From Anaerolineales bacterium UBA6128 (GTDB taxonomy: Bacteria; Chloroflexota; Anaerolineae; UBA1429), in assembly GCA_002423325.1 (NCBI GenBank), contig DIVQ01000032.1, positions 26,200-43,626 of the forward strand: a DNA stretch of 17,427 bases, given 5' to 3'. The number at the start of each line of letters is the position of its first letter. Position 1 is the first letter of the stretch. Shown one piece after another: positions 7,009 through 14,124 of this stretch. Below the pieces are notes generated by a model that did not search any database, was not told where the DNA came from, and saw only the letters and a program-made list of their open reading frames with translations. Made by a program: the position numbers and the translations under genes.

Positions 7009-7028
7009 GCGCCGCGAGGAGAAAGATC

Positions 7029-9593
7029 ATGGACCTCGTTGAAATGCTAAGGCGCGTGCCGCTCTTCCAGCAGCTCTCGGTCGCGTCGCTGGAGCTGCTG
7101 GCCGGGATCTGTGAGGAACGCAGTGTGCGGGCCGGCACCGTGCTGGCGCGCCAGGCCGACCTGGGCGCCAACTTTCACCTCATCGACGCCGGCGAGGCCA
7201 TCGTCCACCGCATCAACGACCAGGGCCTGCGGCGCCCCGTAGGCACGATGCAGGCGGGCGACTATTTCGGGATTACCGCGCTGTTTGTGGGCGAACCCCG
7301 TGATGCCACTGTCACCGCCAGCACCGACATGCACTATTATGTCATCAACCGTGCCGCGTTCGATCAGCTCTTGCAGGCCAATCCCGAGATCAGGCGCGAG
7401 TTGGTCATCCCCCAGGACATCCTGGCCAAGCTGCGCGCACCCCGCTATCCCTGGCTCAACCCGGGCGAGCTCGTCATCCTGCAGTGTCGCCGTCACTGGC
7501 TGGTTCTGGCGCAGCGCTTTGTGCCCATCACGCTGGTGCTGCTGCTGCTGGCAGCGCTGATCGCGACGCTCGTCATCCTGGGGTTGCTGTCCACCAAGTG
7601 GCTGCTGGGGCTCGCGGTCATCGCAGGGCTGTACATACCGTTCGCTCTGTGGCGCTGGTTTGACTGGCGCAACGACTATTTCGTAGTGACCACCCATCGC
7701 GTAACGCACCGCGAGCGCGTCGCCTTTCTGTACGAGTCACGCGAGGAGATCCCCATCGATCGCGTCCAGAACATCAACGTCGAACGCAAGCTGTTGGGAT
7801 CGCTGTTCCATTTTGGCACGCTCACCATCGAGACCGCGGCCAGGATGGGCAAACTGCTGTTTGCACACATCCCCAAGCCCGACCACATGCGCGAGACCAT
7901 CCTGCAGCAGTTGGAGCGCGCCCGCGCGACCCGGCGCGCCGCAGAGCGTCTGGCTATCCGCTCAGAGCTGGTCACATCGCTGAACATGCATGCCCCGGCC
8001 GCGTCCGTCGAGGCCTCGGCGGGCCACGAGCAGCCCGTCAGCATGCTCACACTGCCCGAGGCACCCGCTACGGAGCCAGGCAGCCTGGTGCGCGCGTTGA
8101 ACACCCTGGGCGCGTTGGGCTGTTTGCCGCGCACGCGCATCGAGACCGACGAATCGATTACCTGGCGCAAGCACTGGATCTTTTTGCTGCGCGAGGCCAT
8201 ACCGCCCATGCTGCTGGGCGCCCTGCTCGCAGCCCTGACCGTGATGGGTCTTTTCCACCAGCCCTCCTTTCTCTACGAGCGGGCGCCCTACTTTTGGCTG
8301 ATCACGCTGGCGCTGGCGATCGTCAGCCTGGGCCGCTTCTGGTGGGGCGCAGCCGACTGGGCCAACGACGAGTACATCGTCACCGACGAGCGCATCATCG
8401 ACATCGAAAAGCGCCCAATGTTTTTCTCAGAGCAGCGCCGCGAGGCGCCGCTTGGCATGATCCAGAACATCTCGTTGCGCATGCCCAACCTGCTCGCCGC
8501 AGTCTTTAACTATGGCGACGTCATCGTGCAGACGGCCGGCTCTGAAAGCTTTACCTTTGAGCGCATCTCCAACCCCAGCGACGTGCAGCGCGAGATCTTT
8601 CGCCGAATGGACACCTATCGCGAGGCCGAACGGAAACGCGAGGCTGCGCTGCGTCGCGCCGAGATGTCCGAATGGTTCAGCATCTATCAGGAGGTCGGCG
8701 GGGAGAACGCCGATGGCGTGGCCTGCTTGCGCCCCGACGGCACCTGGCGCGTCTACACGCCCAGCGACGGACTGATCGCCGGCGACGTGCGCGCGCTGGC
8801 GCACACCGCTGACGGCTCCGTCTGGATCGGCACCAACAAGGGCGTCAGTCGACGCACGCGGCTGGGCAACTGGGAAAGCCTGACGACTGAGGATGGCCTG
8901 ATCGACAATAACGTACAAGCGATCGCGCTGGCCCCCGACGGGTCGGTCTGGTTTGGCACGCCCTCAGGGGCCAGCCGTCTGACACGCCACCGCATCTGGC
9001 AATCCTACACCCAGAGCGATGGCTTGGCGAGCGACTCTGTCACCGCCATCGCTGTCGCGCTCGATGGCACAGTCTGGCTCGGCACCGATCATGGCCTGAG
9101 CCAGCTGTCGCCCGCGGGCGAGTGGCAGACGTTCGATGCGCGTAATGGCCTCAGTCACGAACACGTGCTCGGCCTGACGTTCGCGCCGGATGGCAGCCTG
9201 TGGGTGGGCACCTGGAGTGGTGTCTCACACCGCACGCTCGACGGCGCCTGGGAGTCCTACAGCCACCAGGAGGGTCTCGCCGCGAGCATCGCGCTGTGTG
9301 TGGCCGCGCCCGTCGACGGCTCGCTCTGGATCGGCACCAACTTTGGCGCCAGCCACCTCTACCCCGACGATGAGCACTGGGAGAGCTACTCTACCCGCAA
9401 CGGGCTGCCCGGCAACATCGTCTGGACCATCTCTATGTCGCGCGACGGCGCCGTGTGGTTCGGCACCGAAGCCGGCGCGGCTCGCCACAGCGCCGACGGC
9501 CTGTGGCGCACCTACACCCGGCGCGACGGTCTGGCCACCGACGCGGTCAAGGTGATTGCGTCTGCGCCCGATGGCTCGGTCTGGCTGGGCTAG
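7029..9593 (+). CDS. Cyclic-nucleotide-binding / tandem 2TM-bPH2 / seven-bladed propeller fusion protein
   Basis: An 854-residue inner-membrane protein of unrecognised function. Residues 12-125 form a cyclic-nucleotide-binding (CRP-like) domain, with GDYFGITALFVGEPRDATVTA as its phosphate-binding-cassette region. Two helices (about 158-187, 190-208) lead into a bacterial PH domain (bPH2/DUF304, YdbS type) at 212-295, with YFVVTTHRVTHR and IPIDRVQNINVERK. A charged linker follows. A second helix pair (385-408, 418-440) precedes a second bPH2 domain (445-525; EYIVTDERIIDIEKR, LGMIQNISLR). Residues 560-854 are seven repeats of about 42 residues (W..Y...GL......I....DGSVWIGT..G.SR), a two-component-propeller ('Reg_prop') domain. 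Each helix pair returns to the same side, so all soluble domains should face the cytoplasm. ATG 7029 has GAGGAG seven bases upstream. The frame is open 101 codons further upstream, but that part lies opposite the reductase gene. No HTH, kinase or cyclase domain is visible. Confidence 0.88.
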   Translation: MDLVEMLRRVPLFQQLSVASLELLAGICEERSVRAGTVLARQADLGANFHLIDAGEAIVHRINDQGLRRPVGTMQAGDYFGITALFVGEPRDATVTASTDMHYYVINRAAFDQLLQANPEIRRELVIPQDILAKLRAPRYPWLNPGELVILQCRRHWLVLAQRFVPITLVLLLLAALIATLVILGLLSTKWLLGLAVIAGLYIPFALWRWFDWRNDYFVVTTHRVTHRERVAFLYESREEIPIDRVQNINVERKLLGSLFHFGTLTIETAARMGKLLFAHIPKPDHMRETILQQLERARATRRAAERLAIRSELVTSLNMHAPAASVEASAGHEQPVSMLTLPEAPATEPGSLVRALNTLGALGCLPRTRIETDESITWRKHWIFLLREAIPPMLLGALLAALTVMGLFHQPSFLYERAPYFWLITLALAIVSLGRFWWGAADWANDEYIVTDERIIDIEKRPMFFSEQRREAPLGMIQNISLRMPNLLAAVFNYGDVIVQTAGSESFTFERISNPSDVQREIFRRMDTYREAERKREAALRRAEMSEWFSIYQEVGGENADGVACLRPDGTWRVYTPSDGLIAGDVRALAHTADGSVWIGTNKGVSRRTRLGNWESLTTEDGLIDNNVQAIALAPDGSVWFGTPSGASRLTRHRIWQSYTQSDGLASDSVTAIAVALDGTVWLGTDHGLSQLSPAGEWQTFDARNGLSHEHVLGLTFAPDGSLWVGTWSGVSHRTLDGAWESYSHQEGLAASIALCVAAPVDGSLWIGTNFGASHLYPDDEHWESYSTRNGLPGNIVWTISMSRDGAVWFGTEAGAARHSADGLWRTYTRRDGLATDAVKVIASAPDGSVWLG
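8745..9590 (+). repeat. Seven tandem ~126-bp coding repeats (propeller blades)
   Basis: Within the fusion gene the repeat-starting Trp codons fall at residues 573, 615, 657, 699, 741, 784 and 826, a period of 42 codons with one 43. Each unit carries W-x-x-Y/F/L then GL and DGSVWIGT-like strands. The last unit stops at SVWLG. The strand before the first Trp (DGVACLRPDGT, 562-572) supplies the missing segment. This is a protein repeat, not a non-coding satellite. Confidence 0.85.
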
Positions 9594-10399
9594 GGCACGC
9601 GCAGTCGTCCCTGCAGCAATCGCAGCGCGTTCTCGCGCAAGATCAGCCGACGCGCCTCATCGCTGATGTGCGCCATCACCACGCAGCCGATGGCATAGTG
9701 CGGATCAAACCAGGGCAGATCATAGCCCAGCACCACCTTGTGCGCCCCCACGCGCTCCACCATGTCCTCGATCACCCCGCGCACGGCATACGCGGCCGTC
9801 AGCTCCAGATAGACGTTGGAGAAGCGACGCGCCACATCCATACACTCTGCGAACTGGCCATGCCCCGAATGCCCGCACAGCAGCGTGATGCTGGGGTAGC
9901 GCTCGGCTACCTGCGCGATGTGCGCCGGCGAGTCGAACGCCGAACCGCCCCAGGTGTGCGTCAGCAGCAAGAGGCTGCGCGCGGCGGCGAACTCGAGCAC
10001 AGGCCGGTAGGCGTCCGCGGTGATGGGAGTCTGATGAAAGGTGGGATGCAGCTTGATGCCGGCAAAGGTCGGCCGCGTGTCGTACAGCTCGAGCTCGCGA
10101 CGGCCCAGCTCGCGCAAGTGCGGATCGTAGGTCAGGTAGGCGTACCAGCGACCCGGATACTGCGCGGTAACCGCAGCCATCTCGGCGTTACCGCGGACCA
10201 TGTCAGCCAGCGCCGTGTGCCCGCTCGAGACCATGAGGTCCACCCCACAGCGATCCATCGTCGCGATCATCTGCTGCGGGCCGTGGTTGGGCATGTAGAT
10301 GCCACGGAAATGCCCGTAGTGGGCGTGCAGATCGATGACGCCACAGGATGCGCACCGGCCGGTCTCCAGAAACTCGCGTGCGATCGGCGAGTCGATCAT
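9590..10399 (-). CDS. Amidohydrolase-superfamily metal-dependent hydrolase (apparently active partner)
   Basis: A 269-residue TIM-barrel amidohydrolase (Amidohydrolase_2/COG2159 type). The metal-binding set is visible in order: His25 and His27 in VIDLHAHYG, GIKLHP with Lys116 and His118, His148 in LTHTWG, His177 in LLCGHSG, and Asp227 in LGYDLPW. Relatives hydrolyse or decarboxylate small molecules; the substrate here is unknown. The ATG overlaps the preceding gene's stop as ATGA, so the two are translationally coupled and probably made in similar amounts. Its own TAG shares the tetranucleotide CTAG with the stop of the convergent fusion gene. Start choice rests on the coupling. The first 20 residues, with two Cys, are less conserved-looking. 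Confidence 0.85.
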   Translation of the reverse strand: MIDSPIAREFLETGRCASCGVIDLHAHYGHFRGIYMPNHGPQQMIATMDRCGVDLMVSSGHTALADMVRGNAEMAAVTAQYPGRWYAYLTYDPHLRELGRRELELYDTRPTFAGIKLHPTFHQTPITADAYRPVLEFAAARSLLLLTHTWGGSAFDSPAHIAQVAERYPSITLLCGHSGHGQFAECMDVARRFSNVYLELTAAYAVRGVIEDMVERVGAHKVVLGYDLPWFDPHYAIGCVVMAHISDEARRLILRENALRLLQGRLRVP

Positions 10400-11148
10400 G
10401 CCAGCTCCACCTCCTCCAGCAGGCGTCGCAGGTTGCCGCCGGCAATGGCTCGGCGCGACGGCTCATCGATCTCGGCGCGCGCCACCATCAGCCGCGGGCC
10501 GCCCATCGGCGCCTGCGGAAAGGCGCTGCCGTAAAGCAGCCGGTCGGCGCCGTAACGATTCACAAGCTCGCGCAGCCCACAGTCCAGTTCGTAGCGCGAG
10601 ATATCCACGTAAAAGCGCGGATAGCGCTCCAGAAGCGGCCGAAAGTAGCGATCGTTGCCCCACGGCCCCTGCGCAGTGACCACCAGCGTGAGCTCCGAAT
10701 AGTCGGCCAGCACGTGATACGCCAGATCCCAGTCGCACGGGATCAACAGCGGGATGCGCCGCTCCGACAGCTCGTCGAGCACGCAGCCAAAGGTGATGCG
10801 ATTCAGGACGTAGCGATGCTCCGTCGGCCAGGCCCACAACGCGCGCACGCCCGCAGCCGCCATCTCGTGGAAAAAGGCCGGCGTGGGCGTCAGCTCCTCA
10901 GTCTGCGGCGGCAGGATTGACCAGGCCCCCACCAGCCGCGGCTGGTGCGCGATCTCCTCGGCCAGCACGGCATTGCCGACCACCGGCGACTGGTTGCGCT
11001 CCAGCGTGTGGCACACCAGCGCCTGCTCGACGCCGTGCCAGTCCATCTCGGCCAGCAGTTGTTCCACGCCGAGACATGGCCGATAGGTGCCGGCATATTC
11101 CGCGCCCACACTCACGTTGCAGTCCATGTACACAATGTCAGAGCTCAT
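10396..11148 (-). CDS. Amidohydrolase-fold protein lacking metal ligands (putative pseudoenzyme partner)
   Basis: A 250-residue protein that follows its downstream neighbour strand by strand but has lost each metal ligand. The HxH is Asn11-Val-Ser13 (MDCNVSVG), the third-site His becomes Cys138/Asp139 (LIPCDWD), the fourth becomes Gln160 or neighbours (VVTAQGPWG), and the catalytic Asp becomes Ala209 (YGSAFP). The barrel ends in GNLRRLLEE, the usual amidohydrolase terminus. ATG 11148 is chosen because AAGGAGGG lies just upstream; the open frame extends 16 codons further without support. It overlaps the next gene by ATGA and follows map by 47 bases. A regulatory or structural subunit of the active partner is an inference; a different chemistry is possible. 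Confidence 0.75.
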   Translation of the reverse strand: MSSDIVYMDCNVSVGAEYAGTYRPCLGVEQLLAEMDWHGVEQALVCHTLERNQSPVVGNAVLAEEIAHQPRLVGAWSILPPQTEELTPTPAFFHEMAAAGVRALWAWPTEHRYVLNRITFGCVLDELSERRIPLLIPCDWDLAYHVLADYSELTLVVTAQGPWGNDRYFRPLLERYPRFYVDISRYELDCGLRELVNRYGADRLLYGSAFPQAPMGGPRLMVARAEIDEPSRRAIAGGNLRRLLEEVELA

Positions 11149-11195
11149 ACGCCCTCCTTCCGGCACGGTTCCGCAGCCGCTGTTCCTGATCGCCA

Positions 11196-11966
11196 CTAGG
11201 GCAGGGTCAAGATCTCCGGCTCGCCATCGGTCACCGCAATGGTGTGCTCAAAGTGCGCACACAGGTCGCCCTCCACCGTCGCCACGGTCCAATAGTCCGC
11301 CTTGACGTACAAGTCTGCCGACCCCATGCAAACCATCGGCTCGATGGCGTAGGTCATGCCGGCGCGCAGCGGCGTGCCGCGGTCGCGCTTGCCCCAGTTG
11401 AGCACCTGCGGATCCTCGTGCATGTCGCGGCCGACGCCGTGACCGGTGTACTCACGCACGACATTGTAACCGTTGGATTCGACCCACTCCTGGATGCTCG
11501 CAGAGACGTCGCCCACGCGGTTGCCCAACCGAGAGGCGTCAATCGCCAGCCTCAGCGCCTCGCGCGTGACATCCAACAGGTGCTGCGCCCGCGCCGAGAT
11601 CCGGCCCACCGGCAACGTGATGGCCGAGTCGCCCACAAAGCCGTTGTAGACTGTGCCGCAATCCAGACTGATGATGTCGCCCTCACGCAGCTTGCGTCGA
11701 CCAGGCAGGCCGTGCACCAGCTCGTCGTTGATACTGGCATTGATCGCCGCCGGATAGGGGTGCCCGGGGAAGGTCCCGTTCGGGTAGTTGAGAAAGGCGG
11801 GCGTGGCGCCGTGGGCGCGCAGCACTTCGATCGCAATTCTGTTCAGCTCCCGCGTGGTAACGCCGGGGCGCACCGCCCGTGCCATCGCCTCCAGTGCCTG
11901 GGCGTTGATGCGCCCGGCCTCCCGCATGATCGCGATCTCGTCGCGCGTCTTGATGATGATAGCCAC
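11196..11966 (-). CDS. map: Type I methionine aminopeptidase
   Basis: Removes the initiator methionine from nascent proteins in the cytoplasm. With the GTG start it has 256 residues, typical for the bacterial type I enzyme without an extra N-terminal domain. All residues expected from the E. coli enzyme are present with a constant offset of about five: substrate His85 and the metal ligands Asp102, Asp113, His176, Glu209 and Glu240, with His183 in GHGVGRDMHEDP. GTG 11966 is chosen because AAGGGGAG lies four bases upstream and the protein then begins MAIIIKTRDEIAIMREAG. map is often next to secY/adk/infA; here it heads a unit with two amidohydrolase genes, so it may be a second copy. Confidence 0.95.
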   Translation of the reverse strand: MAIIIKTRDEIAIMREAGRINAQALEAMARAVRPGVTTRELNRIAIEVLRAHGATPAFLNYPNGTFPGHPYPAAINASINDELVHGLPGRRKLREGDIISLDCGTVYNGFVGDSAITLPVGRISARAQHLLDVTREALRLAIDASRLGNRVGDVSASIQEWVESNGYNVVREYTGHGVGRDMHEDPQVLNWGKRDRGTPLRAGMTYAIEPMVCMGSADLYVKADYWTVATVEGDLCAHFEHTIAVTDGEPEILTLP

Positions 11967-12040
11967 ACCGCTCCCCTTGGTTGAGATCCACGCGACGCCT
12001 GCCGCAGAGTCACACGGCATCCGGTACCGGGCTGGGCACC

Positions 12041-12069
12041 AGTATAGCCCTGCCGATGGGCACGCGCAA
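12041..12069 (-). promoter_or_regulatory. Predicted promoter of the map-amidohydrolase operon
   Basis: Minus-strand TTGCGC (12069-12064), 17-base spacer, TATACT (12046-12041). It lies 75 bases before the map start and back-to-back with the MFS promoter. Confidence 0.6.
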
Positions 12070-12104
12070 AGACGATCCCGGCATTCGCCCTCAGCCGCCG
12101 GCAG

Positions 12105-12113
12105 TGCTACAAT
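12105..12113 (+). promoter_or_regulatory. Predicted extended -10 promoter of the half-MFS gene
   Basis: TGCTACAAT, the same nine bases as the -10 region of the cNMP fusion gene (7000-7008), lies 30 bases before the TTG start. Only a weak TTCGCC (12084-12089) occurs at -35 distance. Confidence 0.4.
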
Positions 12114-12142
12114 CGCGGCACTCCGCGCACCCAAGGAGCCGC

Positions 12143-12823
12143 TTGGCCCATTTCCACATGCCCGGCAGCGAGTCCCCCATCACGCGCCGCCTCGTCTGGA
12201 TGATGGCCGGCGACGCTTTGACCAGCATCTTCGGCATCCTCACCGTGGCGCTCTCCACACTCAGCTTTGTGCCTCTGTATATGCAGGAGCAGGTGGGGCT
12301 GTCGGATGCGGGCGCGACGGCGTTGAGTATCGCCTCCTCGGCAGGCGCGATCCTGTCGTCGTATGCCTGGGGCTCGCTCGCCGACCGTTTAGGCAGTCTG
12401 CCCGTGATGCGCTGGATGATCCTCATGCCGGCGCTGCTGCCGCTCAGCTGGATGCTGATGCCGATGCTTCCGGCGTCTGCGCGCACGCTGGCCTTCGGCG
12501 TAGCGTTTCTACAGGGCGTGGGCAGCATCGGCTGGCAATTGGGCTCACAACGGTACCTGTTTGTCTACTCGTCGCAGTCTCAGCAGCGGGTCGCGTTCCT
12601 GACCTGGAGCTATGTCTGCGCCCAATCGGCCACCGGCCTCGGACCGCTGCTGGCGGGCAAGCTTCTGTCGGTCTCAGAAGGGCTGTCTGGCAGCCTGATG
12701 GGTCTGCGCCTGCACCCGTACGTGCCCTTGTTTGGCGGCATGCTGGCCCTGCTGGCGGCAGGCTACTTGCTTGTCACGCGGCTCGCAACAGACAGTGAAC
12801 TGGATCCCCCGATGAGTCCCTGA
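12143..12823 (+). CDS. Six-helix MFS-type transporter half
   Basis: A 226-residue membrane protein with six hydrophobic helices at about 15-40, 49-72, 83-104, 110-134, 147-172 and 191-216. The loop between helices 2 and 3 reads GSLADRLGSLPVM, the major facilitator motif A. Complete MFS proteins have twelve helices, so this is one six-helix half. The tail after helix 6 and the opening FVPLYMQEQVGLS resemble C-terminal halves. TTG 12143 is chosen because AAGGAG is four bases upstream; the in-frame ATG 12158 is too far from it. The bases upstream belong to the map promoter region, so no N-terminal half is hidden there. It may work as a homodimer, or be a truncated remnant with a promoter. Substrate unknown. 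Confidence 0.7.
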   Translation: MAHFHMPGSESPITRRLVWMMAGDALTSIFGILTVALSTLSFVPLYMQEQVGLSDAGATALSIASSAGAILSSYAWGSLADRLGSLPVMRWMILMPALLPLSWMLMPMLPASARTLAFGVAFLQGVGSIGWQLGSQRYLFVYSSQSQQRVAFLTWSYVCAQSATGLGPLLAGKLLSVSEGLSGSLMGLRLHPYVPLFGGMLALLAAGYLLVTRLATDSELDPPMSP

Positions 12824-12829
12824 TGAGTG

Positions 12830-12860
12830 TTTATATAATCAGTATACTCCGTATATTATC
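12830..12860. other. AT-rich patch with phased TATA repeats
   Basis: Just after the MFS stop the GC-rich background drops to an AT-rich stretch. TATATAATC, TATACTCCG and TATATTATC follow one another at 9-11 base spacing, and AGTATACT (12841-12848) is a perfect palindrome. A consensus TATAAT lies at 12834-12839 without a good -35. It could be a regulator site or DNA-unwinding element for the next gene, or chance. Confidence 0.35.
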
Positions 12861-12912
12861 CGCGCCTCAGCGCATTCGACCGAGCGGTCAGGCCCGGCCT
12901 GATGTCTTTGGG

Positions 12913-12940
12913 TGGACAGCCGCCAGCGTCTGTGTAGAAT
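12913..12940 (+). promoter_or_regulatory. Predicted promoter of the first UroD-like gene
   Basis: TGGACA (12913-12918, one mismatch to TTGACA), 16-base spacer, TAGAAT (12935-12940). Predicted start of transcription is about 34 bases before the ATG. Confidence 0.6.
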
Positions 12941-12980
12941 GCAGGCCATCGGATGCAACGCCACGCCACAGGAGGAACCC

Positions 12981-14078
12981 ATGAACGACTGCGAGCGATT
13001 CCTGGCCAACATGCACTATGAACCATGCGACCGCTGCCCCTGGTGGGAGATGTGGTACTGGGAAGAGACCCTCGACCGATGGCACAAGGAGGGGCTGCCC
13101 GAGGATGTCCACCTGGCGCGCTTCCTCGGCGTCGACCATCGCGAACACGCGCCCGTCAGCCTGGGACTCATCCCGGGTTTCAAGCGCGAGACGCTCGAGG
13201 AGACCGACGACTACGAGATCTTTCGACGCACCGATGGCGTCGTCTGCCGGCAGTTCAAGGGCGACATGGGCCAGCGCATGCCGCAATGGCTGCGCTTCCC
13301 CATGGAAACGCGCGACGACTGGGAGAACGTGATCAAGCCACGCCTGGATCCACATTCGCCCACACGCTACCCCATGCGCTGGGAGGATCTCAAGCGCATG
13401 TGGGCCGGACGCGACTATCCCCTGGCCATCGGCGGCGGCTCTATCTATGGCTGGTTGCGCAACTGGATGGGCATTGAGGGCATCTGCAAAGCCCTGTACG
13501 ACGACCCCGAGTGGGTCCACGAGATGATGGACTATATCGCTGACTTTGTCGTCGCTGTGGTACACCGCGCGGTGACGGAAGTCCAGTTCGATTATGTCAC
13601 TATGTGGGAAGACATGGCCTACAAGGCCGGCCCACACATCTCGCCGCGCATGTTCCGCGAGTTCATGCTCGAGCCCTACAAGAAGGTCACCAGCGAGTTC
13701 CACGCGCACGGCGTAGACCTGATCTTTGTGGACAGCGATGGCGACTCGAGCCTGCTGATGCCCCTGTGGCTGGAGGGAGGCGTGACGGGCTACTATCCCA
13801 TCGAGCGCGCCTCCGGCATGGACGCGCCCACGCTGCGCAAAGCGCACGGCCGCCAGCTTCGTCTGATCGGCGGCATCGACAAGCGCGCCATGGCCGCAGG
13901 CCCGGCCGCCATCGAGGCTGAGCTGGCGAACGTCGCGCCGTTGGTCGCCGACGGCGGCTATATCCCCTGGTGTGACCACCTGGTGCCGCCGGATGTGTCA
14001 TTCGAGAACTATATGTACTATCTGACCCGCATGAAAGAAATGACCTTGAACCCCAAAGGATTCAAGGCCAGGCTCTGA
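12981..14078 (+). CDS. Uroporphyrinogen decarboxylase-family (UroD/MtaA-like) protein
   Basis: A 365-residue cytoplasmic TIM-barrel protein of the URO-D superfamily, which includes heme-pathway decarboxylase and corrinoid-linked methyltransferases (MtaA, CmuA). Family features: HISPRMFREFMLEPYKK (219-235), VDSDGD (250-255), GYYPIE (270-275), LIGGIDKRAM (295-304) and GGYIPWCDHLVPPDVS (325-340). It is not a true HemE by pattern, since it lacks the RQAGRY-like N-terminal signature. Where MtaA has the zinc motif HxCG, this protein has Asp251-Ser-Asp253-Gly, and Cys331 lies near the C-terminal metal position. Substrate unknown; a methyl-transfer or decarboxylation role is inferred. ATG 12981 has GGAGG five bases upstream. 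It is monocistronic and converges on a second family member. Confidence 0.85.
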   Translation: MNDCERFLANMHYEPCDRCPWWEMWYWEETLDRWHKEGLPEDVHLARFLGVDHREHAPVSLGLIPGFKRETLEETDDYEIFRRTDGVVCRQFKGDMGQRMPQWLRFPMETRDDWENVIKPRLDPHSPTRYPMRWEDLKRMWAGRDYPLAIGGGSIYGWLRNWMGIEGICKALYDDPEWVHEMMDYIADFVVAVVHRAVTEVQFDYVTMWEDMAYKAGPHISPRMFREFMLEPYKKVTSEFHAHGVDLIFVDSDGDSSLLMPLWLEGGVTGYYPIERASGMDAPTLRKAHGRQLRLIGGIDKRAMAAGPAAIEAELANVAPLVADGGYIPWCDHLVPPDVSFENYMYYLTRMKEMTLNPKGFKARL

Positions 14079-14091
14079 GTGGGGCGCGCAG

Positions 14092-14116
14092 CGGGGGCCT
14101 GCCGTGCAGGCCCCCG
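14092..14116. terminator. Strong hairpin between convergent UroD-like genes
   Basis: An 11-bp perfect GC stem (14092-14102 with 14106-14116) with a 3-base loop fills the 46-base gap between two convergent stop codons. No T-tract follows on either strand, so it is not a textbook intrinsic terminator. Its position argues for bidirectional termination or protection of both mRNA ends. Confidence 0.65.
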
Positions 14117-14124
14117 ACCCCTGT

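Noticed and set aside
6726..7028. N-terminal extension of the fusion protein by 101 residues
   Set aside because: It lies antisense to the aldo/keto reductase start and across both promoters. ATG 7029 has a strong ribosome binding site and begins the cNMP domain properly.
8745..9590. The 126-bp periodicity as a CRISPR or satellite array
   Set aside because: Units are in frame, diverged at DNA level and encode propeller blades. There are no short identical repeats with unique spacers.
9455..10534. A 359-codon plus-strand open frame across the fusion gene end and the amidohydrolases
   Set aside because: It overlaps three well-supported genes in other frames, and its translation is Arg/His/Gln-rich with no domain.
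12888..13979. A 363-codon minus-strand open frame opposite the first UroD-like gene
   Set aside because: Low-complexity His/Val/Asp-rich translation without motifs. The plus strand carries clear family motifs, ribosome binding site and promoter.
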